A stretch of DNA of 64,000 nt from Bacillota bacterium (GTDB taxonomy: Bacteria > Bacillota > Clostridia > Lachnospirales > Lachnospiraceae), in NCBI GenBank assembly GCA_023408815.1, contig JAEYJO010000064.1, positions 90,394 through 154,393 on the forward strand. The letters run 5' to 3'. The notes below the pieces were generated by a model. The model saw only the letters and a program-made list of their open reading frames with translations, was not told where the DNA came from and did no database searches. This document shows, one piece after another, positions 36,180-44,871 of the stretch. Within the stretch, counting starts at the first letter, position 1. Each line of letters starts with the position of its first letter. Made by a program: the position numbers and the translations under genes.

Positions 36180-36737
36180 ATGAAAACAGACTACTCATAT
36201 TTGCTGAAGGAATACCCCGAAGCCATCAGCATGGATCAGCTATATAAAATCTGCCATATCAGCAAGAGAAAAGGGAAATGGCTTTTGGAGCATGGCGTTA
36301 TACCCTGCAAGGACAGCGGGAAAAAGACGAGGCGTTTCAAAATAAAGATCAAGGATGTGATTAAATTTCTTGAAATGCAGGAAGCTGGTAAACTCAAAAA
36401 TCTACCACCACCCGGTATCTTCGCTTCGAAAAGTCCAATTAAAAAGCCCCACTATGTCAAAGTGAATCCATCTGCGTTTTCTGCCCTGCTTAAAGGTCAG
36501 TGGAAACTGAAACCGGATGCTTTGAATACAGAGCAGGTCAGCGAGCTGTTGGGATATACAACCACCACAATAACTAAGTGGATCAAAACCGGATGGCTCA
36601 AAGCGGTACCTTATCGGAGGGGTTATCTGATTCCAAAAGAATGGCTGATACGTTACTTAGCCGAAACCGTAAATGACAGCAGGGCTTCCAAGTCGAAAAA
36701 GCACATGAAGCTGATTAATAAATGCCATAAAAGTTAG
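36180..36737 (+). CDS. Double helix-turn-helix protein, excisionase-like
   Basis: About 185 residues from ATG 36180 (SD GGAGGT). Two MerR/excisionase-type HTH segments are seen: residues 15-65 (ISMDQLYKICHISKRKGKWL, then FKIKIKDVIKFLE) and 115-160 (LNTEQVSELLGYTTTTITKW, then LIPKEWLIRYL). Its place at the end of the element, next to recombinase-type repeats, suits an excisionase or regulator of excision. There is no catalytic recombinase domain. Confidence 0.7.
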   Translation: MKTDYSYLLKEYPEAISMDQLYKICHISKRKGKWLLEHGVIPCKDSGKKTRRFKIKIKDVIKFLEMQEAGKLKNLPPPGIFASKSPIKKPHYVKVNPSAFSALLKGQWKLKPDALNTEQVSELLGYTTTTITKWIKTGWLKAVPYRRGYLIPKEWLIRYLAETVNDSRASKSKKHMKLINKCHKS

Positions 36738-36804
36738 AGATACATCACTTCCGTCGGAAAAAATTGGATAACACCATATTGGGGTCGAGGCAAAGCGGTG
36801 ATAT

Positions 36805-36855
36805 AAATATTATCTGCATATCTCATTTAATAAATTATGCAGATAATATTTTTTG
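36805..36855 (+). terminator. Terminator with 16-bp perfect stem
   Basis: AAATATTATCTGCATA (36805-36820) and TATGCAGATAATATTT (36836-36851) pair perfectly, followed by T. It separates the HTH gene from fic. Confidence 0.75.
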
Positions 36856-36876
36856 GAGCATATAAAGAAAAAATCC

Positions 36877-36935
36877 TTGATAAATCTGTGCCATTTGTGC
36901 TATACTATTTGCATATATGACTGTTTTATATATGC
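36877..36935 (+). promoter_or_regulatory. fic promoter with palindromic operator
   Basis: TTGATA (36877-36882) and TATACT (36901-36906), spacer 18. GCATATAT (36911-36918) and ATATATGC (36928-36935) form a perfect inverted repeat just past the start point, suggesting autoregulation, perhaps through the winged helix of the Fic protein itself. Confidence 0.55.
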
Positions 36936-36951
36936 AGATATGAGGTTTAAA

Positions 36952-37998
36952 ATGAGAAATTATGATTACAATTTTTTAGAAACAGTAGCTATTCCAAGTG
37001 ACGTAGTTTCTTTTTTAGTGCAGATACATGAGTTTAAAGGAAAGCAGGCGAACTTTTATCGCCAGCAACCGGATATATTATCGAAGCTGGTCGAAGTAGC
37101 TAAAATACAAAGCACTGGGGCGTCTAACCGAATTGAGGGCATTCACACTTCAGATCAGCGGCTGCATGAATTAAAGGATGAACACGTTGCTCCCGCAAAC
37201 CGAGATGAAGAAGAAATCCTCGGCTATCGAACCGTGCTGGATACCATCCATGAAAGCCACGATTACATCTCTATAAAGTCCAATGTTATTTTACAACTCC
37301 ACCGGGATTTATATAAGTTTTCTCCATATGGATTTGGTGGCGCTTTTAAAAGTGCAGACAACATCATCCAAGAAACAGATGCTGCTGGGGTAAAAAGGGT
37401 TCGATTTCAGCCTGTGCCTGCGTATGAAACAGCAGCCTCGGTCGATGCACTATGTAATGCCTATAACGAAATTGCAGACAGGAAGAAAGCTGAACCATTG
37501 CTGGTTGACATTCTCTTTATATTGGATTTCCTTTGTATCCATCCATTTAACGATGGAAATGGTCGCATGAGCCGGTTGCTGATATTGCTTATGCTATACC
37601 GCCACGGCTACATGGTGGGTAAATATATCAGCATTGAATCGCTCATTGAAAAAACAAAAGATAACTATTATGCAACTTTGAAACAAAGCTCCGAGCATTG
37701 GCATGAGGGCAAAAATGACATTTGGCCTTTCGTAAGATATATGCTGGGGGTTCTTCTCGCTGCCTATCGGGATTTTGAATCACGAGTGCCTGTGGTCTCT
37801 GATGCAAAGATGACCAAGGAAGAACGAATCCGCAAGTTTGCCGATGAAAAAGTTGGACTGTTTACCAAGGCAGAGATTGTACAGTCTTGTCCTGACATAG
37901 CTGCTACCACGATTGAAAAAGTCTTAAGCGAAATGAAGCGTGAGGGCGTCATTAAAACAGTGGGGGCTGGACGCGGCACGAAATGGTGTAAAACATAG
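36952..37998 (+). CDS. Fic family protein (class II, self-inhibited)
   Basis: About 348 residues from ATG 36952. The Fic motif HPFNDGNGR starts at His197, so an AMP-transferase (or related nucleotide-transfer) activity is expected. Residues 58-63 (S-N-R-I-E-G) fit the inhibitory helix motif [S/T]xxxE[G/N], placing it in the class with the inhibitor on the same chain. A winged-helix domain forms the C-terminus (about 285-345). No separate antitoxin is needed or seen. It stands between the HTH gene and the methyltransferase. Confidence 0.9.
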   Translation: MRNYDYNFLETVAIPSDVVSFLVQIHEFKGKQANFYRQQPDILSKLVEVAKIQSTGASNRIEGIHTSDQRLHELKDEHVAPANRDEEEILGYRTVLDTIHESHDYISIKSNVILQLHRDLYKFSPYGFGGAFKSADNIIQETDAAGVKRVRFQPVPAYETAASVDALCNAYNEIADRKKAEPLLVDILFILDFLCIHPFNDGNGRMSRLLILLMLYRHGYMVGKYISIESLIEKTKDNYYATLKQSSEHWHEGKNDIWPFVRYMLGVLLAAYRDFESRVPVVSDAKMTKEERIRKFADEKVGLFTKAEIVQSCPDIAATTIEKVLSEMKREGVIKTVGAGRGTKWCKT

Positions 37999-38074
37999 TA
38001 AGGCTGAGAATTTAAATATTATAAAACCATTACTTGTGCGAAAACATTGTTCACGATAAGGATGTAGAAGATAC

Positions 38075-39343
38075 ATGAACCATAGAAAATATAAATTTAT
38101 TGATTTATTCGCTGGAGCTGGCGGACTATCTGAAGGATTTGTAGCTCATGGAGAGTTTGTCCCAATTGCTCATGTGGAAATGAATAAAGATGCGGCAGAT
38201 ACAATAAAAACTAGATCCTGCTATTATTATTTAAAGGAGAATAACCAGTATTCAATTTATCGGAAATATTTAAAGGCAGAAATAACAAGGGAGCAGCTTT
38301 ATAATAGCGTTCCTGCTGGACTGCTGGACTCGGTAATTAACAGTGAAATTTCTTCCGCAAATGTAGGAGATATATTTGCGATTATTGACGATATCATAGA
38401 AGCGCACGAACTTGGTGAGATTGATTTGATTATTGGAGGTCCTCCGTGCCAAGCGTATTCTCTTATGGGAAGAGCTGTTGACGCTAAGAATATGCGAAGA
38501 GATCCCAGAAATTATTTGTATAAACAATATATTAAATTTATTAATCATTATCGCCCAAGAGCGTTCGTTTTTGAAAATGTGCCAGGTATACTAACAGCTG
38601 ACGGTGGAAAACGGTTTCAACAAATTATTGGGGCCTTCAGAATAGCTGGCTATACTGTTGAATACCGTATTTTAGATGCTTACGACTATGGCGTTTTACA
38701 GCAACGCAAGCGCGTAATCATTTTTGGTTGGAGAAATGATTTTCCATATCATTTTCCGATGCCGCAACAAGTATACTATAATGTCACTGTTAACGCTCTA
38801 CTTAGGGATCTGATGCCTCTACATCCTGGTCAAGAGAATAATCGTTATATACTACCCATCTCAAGGTATCTCAGAGAAACTGGCATTCGCAAGCCACATG
38901 ACATACTAACGCTTCACCTGTGTCGTATACACAATGATGTAGACTTGGAGATTTATCACCGTGTGATTACCGCATGGAACACAAATCATTCAAGACTTAA
39001 ATATTATGATTTACCGGATAATTTGGGGACACGAAAAAACAAAACATCTTTTGTAGACCGCTACAAAGTTGTTGCAGGAGATAGTGAATATTCTCATACT
39101 ATGATTGCGCATATTGCCAAAGATGGTCATTATTTTATCCATCCAGATATTGACCAATGTCGGTCCATATCTGTACGGGAAGCTGCAAGGATTCAATCTT
39201 TTCCAGACGATTTCTTTTTTGAGGGGTCGAGAAGTGCGAAGTTTACACAAATTGGGAATGCAGTTCCCCCTCTGATGGCAAAAGCGATTGCCGCCCGCAT
39301 AGCGAATATGTTTGATGAAGGAGTTGATCATAATGCAGATTAA
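38075..39343 (+). CDS. DNA (cytosine-5-)-methyltransferase
   Basis: A 422-residue C5 methyltransferase with motifs in order: I (FIDLFAGAGGLSEGF, residues 8-22), IV with catalytic Cys125 (GGPPCQAYS), VI (FENV), VIII (QQRKRV) and X (QIGNAVPPLMAKAI). The N-terminal region between motifs I and IV is longer than in minimal enzymes, and the target recognition part (about 230-370) is unlike those I know. It is the first gene of a compact operon; the next gene starts inside it (39333). It probably modifies the element's own DNA for protection. Confidence 0.93.
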   Translation: MNHRKYKFIDLFAGAGGLSEGFVAHGEFVPIAHVEMNKDAADTIKTRSCYYYLKENNQYSIYRKYLKAEITREQLYNSVPAGLLDSVINSEISSANVGDIFAIIDDIIEAHELGEIDLIIGGPPCQAYSLMGRAVDAKNMRRDPRNYLYKQYIKFINHYRPRAFVFENVPGILTADGGKRFQQIIGAFRIAGYTVEYRILDAYDYGVLQQRKRVIIFGWRNDFPYHFPMPQQVYYNVTVNALLRDLMPLHPGQENNRYILPISRYLRETGIRKPHDILTLHLCRIHNDVDLEIYHRVITAWNTNHSRLKYYDLPDNLGTRKNKTSFVDRYKVVAGDSEYSHTMIAHIAKDGHYFIHPDIDQCRSISVREAARIQSFPDDFFFEGSRSAKFTQIGNAVPPLMAKAIAARIANMFDEGVDHNAD

Positions 39344-41441
39344 TATGCCGTTTAAACCCAAGGCGCAAATTCTTTTGCAATTGGGTGAGCAACTGATTAA
39401 AAGTGAAAGTGTCGCCATTCTTGAGTTAATAAAGAATGCATATGATGCCGATGCGACACTGGTCACAGTACGCATGAATAAAATTGACAATCCAGCTAGT
39501 GGCATTATAGAAATAGCGGATAATGGGTCTGGTATGAGTATTGATACCGTCACAAATATTTGGATGGAACCAGGAAATACACACAAAAAGGCTTTTGTTG
39601 ATAACTCTGAGCGTTCACAATTAGGGCGCTTGCCAATCGGTGAAAAAGGCATAGGGAGATTTGGTGTTCATAAGCTTGGAAAAAAAATTGAGATGATTAC
39701 TCGTTCTCAAAACGCCAAGGAAATTTGCGTTAAAATTGATTGGCGTGCATTTGAAAATGCAAAATATCTTAAAGATGTTCAGGTAACTATTGAAGAGCGA
39801 GATCCATTAATATTTACTGATACATTAACTGGCACAAAACTTTTAATAACAGATTTATCTTCTGCCTGGACAAGGGGAATGCTTCGAAATGTCTATAGAG
39901 CCATTACGTCCCTAAGTTCCCCCTTTAATTCAATAGATGCATTTAGGGTGAATTTTTCAACCGATAAACGTGAATGGCTGGCTGGGCTATTAACATTTAA
40001 GGAAATAAAGCAGTATGCCCTGTATACGTGTCATCTTGAAATTAGCGGGCAATGTATTACTAGATTAGAGTATAAATTTTCGCCTTTTGATACAATGTTC
40101 GGCCTTAAACCGAGAAGCTATAATTTAACCGAACCTGTAAAAATGGTTCGTGAAATTCGTGACTATGAAGTTGAAGACTCTAAGAAAAAAACTTCTAAAA
40201 TGGAACCGATTGATCTTGGAAAATATAAAATTGGAAAGATTTCTATTGACTTAATGGTTTTCGATAGAGATTCTGCTGTAAGAGCGAGATATATTGCCGA
40301 CAAGAAAACATACGGAAGTTATCTGGATGAGAATGGAGGAATCCGTGTTTTTCGTGATGGTGTTAGAATTTACGATTATGGGGAACCGGGAAACGATTGG
40401 CTCGGTTTCGATATAAAACGTGTAAATACTCCAGGCAAATATTTAAGTAACAATCTTGTTCTTGGAGCAGTACAGCTTAGTCGAAAAGAAAGCGAAGATT
40501 TGCGTGAAAAAGCAAATCGTGAGGGCTTTATTGAAAATGCCGCATATATAGAATTCCATGATGCTATTGCATACGCAATTAACTGTTTCACAGTACAGCG
40601 TAATATTGACAAAGAAAATCTAAGAATTTTTCTTGGTGGAGGCAAAACTGAGCCTGTTACACACGATGTTAGTGAAATCCGCAAGAAAATTGCAGTTTGT
40701 GTACCAGATGAAAAAGCGCGGAAAGAAATAGACACTTATCTCAAAAAAATTGAGACTGATTTTGACCATATCCAAAAAATGTATCTCAAAACGGCAAGTG
40801 CTGGTATGAGCTATGGAGTAGTAATCCACGAAATAGAAAAGGTAATCTCGGAACTTAATACTGCAGTTGTAAAAGAAAATTCTTCTGCGCAAATAACGAA
40901 TCTTGCTAAGCATTTAGCTCGCTTAGTAGATAGCTATGCTGAATTGCTCAGAAATCGTTCTAAGACAAACAATCTACTGCTAGACATGATAACCCAATCA
41001 ATATTTAGCCTTCAATATCGCTTAGATGCGCATAAAATTAATGTTGAAATTGAAAAAAAACACAAAAAAAACCTCAAGGTTTTTTGCGCAGCAAATTTGA
41101 TTGTTGGCTCAATAATCAATATTATTGACAATTCAATCTGGTGGACGACTTATGCAGGAGTTCCAGAGAAGTACATCTATATTAAGGCAACCGATGAAAT
41201 AGAGGGAAAGCCTGCTATCGTTATTGCAGATAACGGATGCGGCTTCGCGCTCTCTCCTGAGGATGCTATAAAGCCTTTTGTGAGCATGAAACCTAATGGA
41301 ATGGGACTTGGTCTAAATATAGTTAATGAGATCATACTCTCCCAAGGGGGAACCCTTCTGTTTCCTGATCGTGGAGATATCGAACTACCAGATAGATATA
41401 AAAATGGGGCGATTATCGCCTTGGTGTTCAAGGAGGACTAA
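39333..41441 (+). CDS. Double-GHKL ATPase: MORC-like N-terminus, histidine-kinase-like C-terminus
   Basis: About 702 residues from ATG 39333. Residues 1-180 are a GHKL ATPase of the MutL/MORC kind: ELIKNAYDADA (31-41) and ADNGSGM (62-68), then GEKGIGRFGVHKLGKK. A middle region (about 180-480) looks like an S5/transducer-type part. The C-terminal 230 residues are a second GHKL domain of histidine-kinase form: a possible phospho-His helix (GVVIHEIEKVISELN), N box NIIDNSIWW, G1 IADNGCGF and G2 GMGLGLNIV. Prokaryotic MORC-like (paraMORC) ATPases are known beside restriction-modification genes. It overlaps the methyltransferase gene. Confidence 0.85.
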   Translation: MQINMPFKPKAQILLQLGEQLIKSESVAILELIKNAYDADATLVTVRMNKIDNPASGIIEIADNGSGMSIDTVTNIWMEPGNTHKKAFVDNSERSQLGRLPIGEKGIGRFGVHKLGKKIEMITRSQNAKEICVKIDWRAFENAKYLKDVQVTIEERDPLIFTDTLTGTKLLITDLSSAWTRGMLRNVYRAITSLSSPFNSIDAFRVNFSTDKREWLAGLLTFKEIKQYALYTCHLEISGQCITRLEYKFSPFDTMFGLKPRSYNLTEPVKMVREIRDYEVEDSKKKTSKMEPIDLGKYKIGKISIDLMVFDRDSAVRARYIADKKTYGSYLDENGGIRVFRDGVRIYDYGEPGNDWLGFDIKRVNTPGKYLSNNLVLGAVQLSRKESEDLREKANREGFIENAAYIEFHDAIAYAINCFTVQRNIDKENLRIFLGGGKTEPVTHDVSEIRKKIAVCVPDEKARKEIDTYLKKIETDFDHIQKMYLKTASAGMSYGVVIHEIEKVISELNTAVVKENSSAQITNLAKHLARLVDSYAELLRNRSKTNNLLLDMITQSIFSLQYRLDAHKINVEIEKKHKKNLKVFCAANLIVGSIINIIDNSIWWTTYAGVPEKYIYIKATDEIEGKPAIVIADNGCGFALSPEDAIKPFVSMKPNGMGLGLNIVNEIILSQGGTLLFPDRGDIELPDRYKNGAIIALVFKED

Positions 41442-41446
41442 AGATA

Positions 41447-42922
41447 ATGATTTTCCCAACTTGCGGAAAGGTACTAGTGGTAGATGATATAATTGAAGAA
41501 GCAATGCCACTGATAAATTTATTAAGCGGAAAGGGAATACCGACAATGTATTATTCCGGTAGTTTTTCGGAACTACCGGATACTCCCTTTAATTCTATAC
41601 GGTTAGTGTTTTGCGATCTAAAATTCAATGCTGCAACTGATGAAAAAAGTGTCGTGTCAAATGTTGTAGGGATATTAACCAAACTTGTAGCCAAAGAGAA
41701 TGGTCCTTATCTACTTTTAATATGGAGTTCCCATGAAACAGTTTATGCTGAAGCCCTGGAAGCCTCTTTGAAAGATTCCGGTATAAAACCAGAATTTATA
41801 CTAAAAGCAAGCAAAGGCGATTACTTTTCTTCTCGGGATGAAAGTTTTGATTTCGTTGAATCCTTGCGCAAAGATATAGAGAAAATTGAACTTGACCCTA
41901 CTGATAATGAGCGAGTAATGAAAGTGATAGAGGCACATTCTTCCGAAACAATGCCTTTAAGATCAATCGCTAATCCGGATGCACTGCAAAAAATCGAAGA
42001 AAAGCTAACGGAGGAATTAAAAAAAGCCAATCTTTTTCATCTTTTTGTTCTCTGGGAAAATACCATGGGAAATTCCGCTATCCAAACAGTAAACTGTATT
42101 TATAATGAGATTCCAAATACAATACCCATCGGTAAAAAATTAAATGCGATGCTTTTTTACCTCAGTAGATATAAGCTTGAACAACAACTTGATGTTGCAG
42201 ATGTATCGCAAAAGCTTGCCGCAGCCTTAGCATCACTTAATGAAATGCTAACTTATTTTTGTGATGAAAATGTACAAGCCATTCAAGCGGACGAATTAGG
42301 ATTTGATGATATTTGCAAAGCTGACGAAATAAAAGAACTATCTGATGCTCGTTTTAATCGATGGGTTTGGACAAGCCCTGTTGCCCTTTCACTTGCGCCT
42401 GGAAATGTTTATTCAGATCAAGATAAGCTGTTTGAATACCATGGATGGCTAGAACCCAACATACATAAAAAAGAAACCGGCCAAAAGACTCAAGAAGAGA
42501 ACGAAAAAATTGAACAGCAAGCAAAAGAAAAGTACAGCGAGATACTCAAAGAGTTGCATAATAATGAAAATATTCAATACATTTTTGTGGATGTATCAGC
42601 AGATTGCGATTATGCACAAAGAAAGCAATTTGTATCAAAAATTATTCCCGGAATTATGTTGCTCCACAGTGATTATGAAAAATACAAACAAGAAAAGAAG
42701 CTCAAGGGATCAAAACCCAATTATATATTTCTGTCACCGCCAATTGAGCTGGACTCTAAGGTTTGGGTGGTTGCGTTCAACTTGAATCAATTATGTGGAA
42801 TCGATATTAATAAAACTGCAGAAGCCTCTTTATTATTTTCGCTGTCTCGGCCTAATTTGACTGCCATTAAGCAAGAAGCGGTTTCATGCATTGCGAGACA
42901 GGGAACAGCAGCTTTTATTTGA
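41447..42922 (+). CDS. Receiver-like domain protein with large unknown C-terminus
   Basis: A 491-residue protein starting 5 bases after the kinase-like gene. Residues 7-110 resemble a response-regulator receiver: VLVVDDIIEE with the acidic pair Asp13/Asp14 and LVFCDLKF with Asp57 at the phosphorylation position. The usual Thr and Lys are not clear (LLLIWSSHE at strand 4). The remaining 370 residues are mostly helical, charged, and match nothing I recognise; no DNA-binding HTH is evident. The pairing suggests that the C-terminal kinase-like domain of the previous protein signals to it. Confidence 0.65.
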   Translation: MIFPTCGKVLVVDDIIEEAMPLINLLSGKGIPTMYYSGSFSELPDTPFNSIRLVFCDLKFNAATDEKSVVSNVVGILTKLVAKENGPYLLLIWSSHETVYAEALEASLKDSGIKPEFILKASKGDYFSSRDESFDFVESLRKDIEKIELDPTDNERVMKVIEAHSSETMPLRSIANPDALQKIEEKLTEELKKANLFHLFVLWENTMGNSAIQTVNCIYNEIPNTIPIGKKLNAMLFYLSRYKLEQQLDVADVSQKLAAALASLNEMLTYFCDENVQAIQADELGFDDICKADEIKELSDARFNRWVWTSPVALSLAPGNVYSDQDKLFEYHGWLEPNIHKKETGQKTQEENEKIEQQAKEKYSEILKELHNNENIQYIFVDVSADCDYAQRKQFVSKIIPGIMLLHSDYEKYKQEKKLKGSKPNYIFLSPPIELDSKVWVVAFNLNQLCGIDINKTAEASLLFSLSRPNLTAIKQEAVSCIARQGTAAFI

Positions 42923-42963
42923 TGAAATAATGGCAATACATCGGTGAACTTGGAGGTGTCATT

Positions 42964-43596
42964 ATGAACAACTGGCAACTATTTTTTAAGGACTGGATGA
43001 AAACGAACCGTCGCTTATCTGATAGTAGTCTTGACCACTATGCTGGCGCTATTAAAAGTATCTTATCATGGACAAGCCTGGATGTTGAGGATGTTACTTC
43101 AGCAAATGGATTTCAAACTTTTAAAAAAGCAGCACTTAAAAACTCTATATTTATAAAACGAAACGCCACTGGAAATAATATGTATAGTGTTGCATTGGGG
43201 CATTTTGAAGAGTTTGTAAAAATGAATATTTTTAAAGAATCTTTGATTTTCCCTGATGTAGTATCTAATGAAACACTGCTAGAGGGTAGTAAAAAAGCTA
43301 TTGTAGTAAACGCTTATGAAAGAAATCTGACTGCACGAAAGCGGTGTATTCAACATTATGGTGATACTTGCATGATCTGTGGTTTTCGTTTTGCTGGTTT
43401 TTGGGGGGATGATTTCGAAGGAATAATTCATGTGCATCACTTAAAGCCGTTAAGTGAAATAACAGAAGAATATGTAATTGATCCTATAAAAGATCTTATT
43501 CCTGTATGTCCCAACTGTCATCTGGTAATACATAGCAAGCCTGGTGGTGCATACACTATATCCGAAGCGAAAGCTTTATTAAAAAAGCAGAAGTAA
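42964..43596 (+). CDS. HNH endonuclease with N-terminal SAM-like domain
   Basis: A 210-residue protein. The C-terminal half is an HNH nuclease of the McrA type: zinc Cys pair CMICGF, catalytic HVHHLKPLSE, then VCPNCHLVIH. The N-terminal 95 residues (LSDSSLDHYAGAIKSILSW) look like the helical core-binding domain of phage integrases, which might contact DNA. It is the last gene of the module, 41 bases after the receiver-like gene and just before a large terminator. A restriction effector role is inferred. Confidence 0.85.
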   Translation: MNNWQLFFKDWMKTNRRLSDSSLDHYAGAIKSILSWTSLDVEDVTSANGFQTFKKAALKNSIFIKRNATGNNMYSVALGHFEEFVKMNIFKESLIFPDVVSNETLLEGSKKAIVVNAYERNLTARKRCIQHYGDTCMICGFRFAGFWGDDFEGIIHVHHLKPLSEITEEYVIDPIKDLIPVCPNCHLVIHSKPGGAYTISEAKALLKKQK

Positions 43597-43634
43597 AAAA
43601 GCTAATCTCAGATGCCAGGATTTATTCTGGTAAC

Positions 43635-43690
43635 ACAGCAACCTCCCCCTGTTCTTCATTTTTTGAAGAACAGGGGGAGGTTGCTGTTTA
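43635..43690. terminator. 23-bp perfect hairpin ending the defence-like module
   Basis: ACAGCAACCTCCCCCTGTTC begins the left arm (43635-43657) and its exact complement is at 43665-43687, with a 7-base T-rich loop. It can end transcripts from both sides and marks the sharp change from AT-rich cargo to the GC-richer transfer region. Confidence 0.85.
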
Positions 43691-43720
43691 TATTCCAACT
43701 TTACTGAAAGGACTGATCTT

Positions 43721-44239
43721 ATGAAAAACGAACTGCAGACCCTGCGGCTATTCAGCCCCCTCTTCCTTCATATCTACCGAAAAAACGAATGGGGCGATCT
43801 TGGCGATTATCGGGAGGATTTAACTGCCGGTGAGGTTTTGGAATATGAGGATGAAATCCTTGCCCACATCGAAAAAGAAAAGCTGCCCGATGAGGGTGAG
43901 CGTGGCCTTGCCGTTTACCTCAATGATGATCTCAGTCAGAAGGTACACAGCATCAATCCTACCGTAGAGGAATGGAACGGCGAGCTGTGGGGCGTAACCG
44001 AGGTGCAAACTCATGGCACGCTTTCCCTCTCTGAGCTTGCGGAGCTGACAGAATAGCTTTCCGGACAGTTTTCTGATGGCTGGGGAGAGGGGCTGGAGCA
44101 GAGGGAAATCAAAGCGGAGGACGGTGAGCTGTATGTCAGCTTTTGGGATAGTAGCGACCGCTTCTTTATCAAGCCGGAGGATGAGCTGAAAGGCAGCCAA
44201 TCCTTCGGCTTTGGCATGACGATGGGAGGAATGCGCTAA
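43721..44239 (+). pseudogene. ICE accessory protein split by an in-frame amber codon
   Basis: From ATG 43721 the frame codes 111 residues to TAG 44054-44056, then stays open in the same frame for 60 more codons to TAA 44237-44239, whose last base begins the next ATG. The reading after the stop (SGQFSDGWGEGLEQ, then VSFWDSSDRFFIKPEDEL) is protein-like and keeps the same composition. So a protein of about 172 residues has one nonsense change (or is read through). The family is found in conjugative elements; no function is known. Confidence 0.65.
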
Positions 44240-44829
44240 TGCCAAATCATGTAACCAATATTTTAAGAGTGTCCGGCGATCCGGAAAAGGTCAGAGCTAT
44301 GTTCGCAGCCATCAAGGATGATAAGATCGGCCTCGGCAGCATTGACTTTAACAAGGTCATTCCGATGCCTGAGCATATCTTTCGTGGAGATCTCGGTATG
44401 GCCGAACGTGAGAAATACGGCAGAGATAACTGGTACGACTGGTCAATTGCTCATTGGGGAACCAAATGGAACAGCTACGGCTACGATCCTGTGTATACCC
44501 CAAAGGAATTTGACGGTGAGCATATCGAGTTCCAGACTGCATGGAGCCGTCCGGAAAATGTCATTGCTGCACTGGCGACAAAATATCCCGACCTATCCTT
44601 TGAACACAAATGGGCTGATGAGGATTTCGGATATAACACAGGAAAAAAGGAGTATGAAAACGGTGAGGAAATGTTCTGCGATATTCCTCCCGGCGGCTCC
44701 AAGGAAGCGCTGGAAATGGCGGCTGAGGTTCACGATGTGGATTTGGCCGATGAGGGATATCTGTACAATGAAGAAACCAACGAATATGAATATCATAATC
44801 CAGATGAGTCGATGTCACTGAAAATGTAG
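44239..44829 (+). CDS. DUF1281/YubB ferredoxin-like domain protein (Api92-like)
   Basis: A 196-residue protein that begins MPNHVTNILRVSGDPEKV, the typical start of Api92-like/DUF1281 proteins carried by plasmids, phages and conjugative elements. The C-terminal part is acidic (EETNEYEYHNPDE). It overlaps the preceding stop by one base. Function unknown; a late or accessory role in the element is usual. Confidence 0.7.
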   Translation: MPNHVTNILRVSGDPEKVRAMFAAIKDDKIGLGSIDFNKVIPMPEHIFRGDLGMAEREKYGRDNWYDWSIAHWGTKWNSYGYDPVYTPKEFDGEHIEFQTAWSRPENVIAALATKYPDLSFEHKWADEDFGYNTGKKEYENGEEMFCDIPPGGSKEALEMAAEVHDVDLADEGYLYNEETNEYEYHNPDESMSLKM

Positions 44830-44871
44830 TGGGTATCGGCTTTTTTCTTTTCCAGAGGGAGGTGATGGAAT

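Noticed and set aside
36180..36737. Integrase of the element
   Set aside because: The protein has only two HTH segments and no tyrosine or serine recombinase catalytic residues.
38075..39343. Simple type II restriction-modification with the HNH gene as the only partner
   Set aside because: Two large signalling-like genes lie between methyltransferase and nuclease in the same operon, so a plain two-gene system does not describe it.
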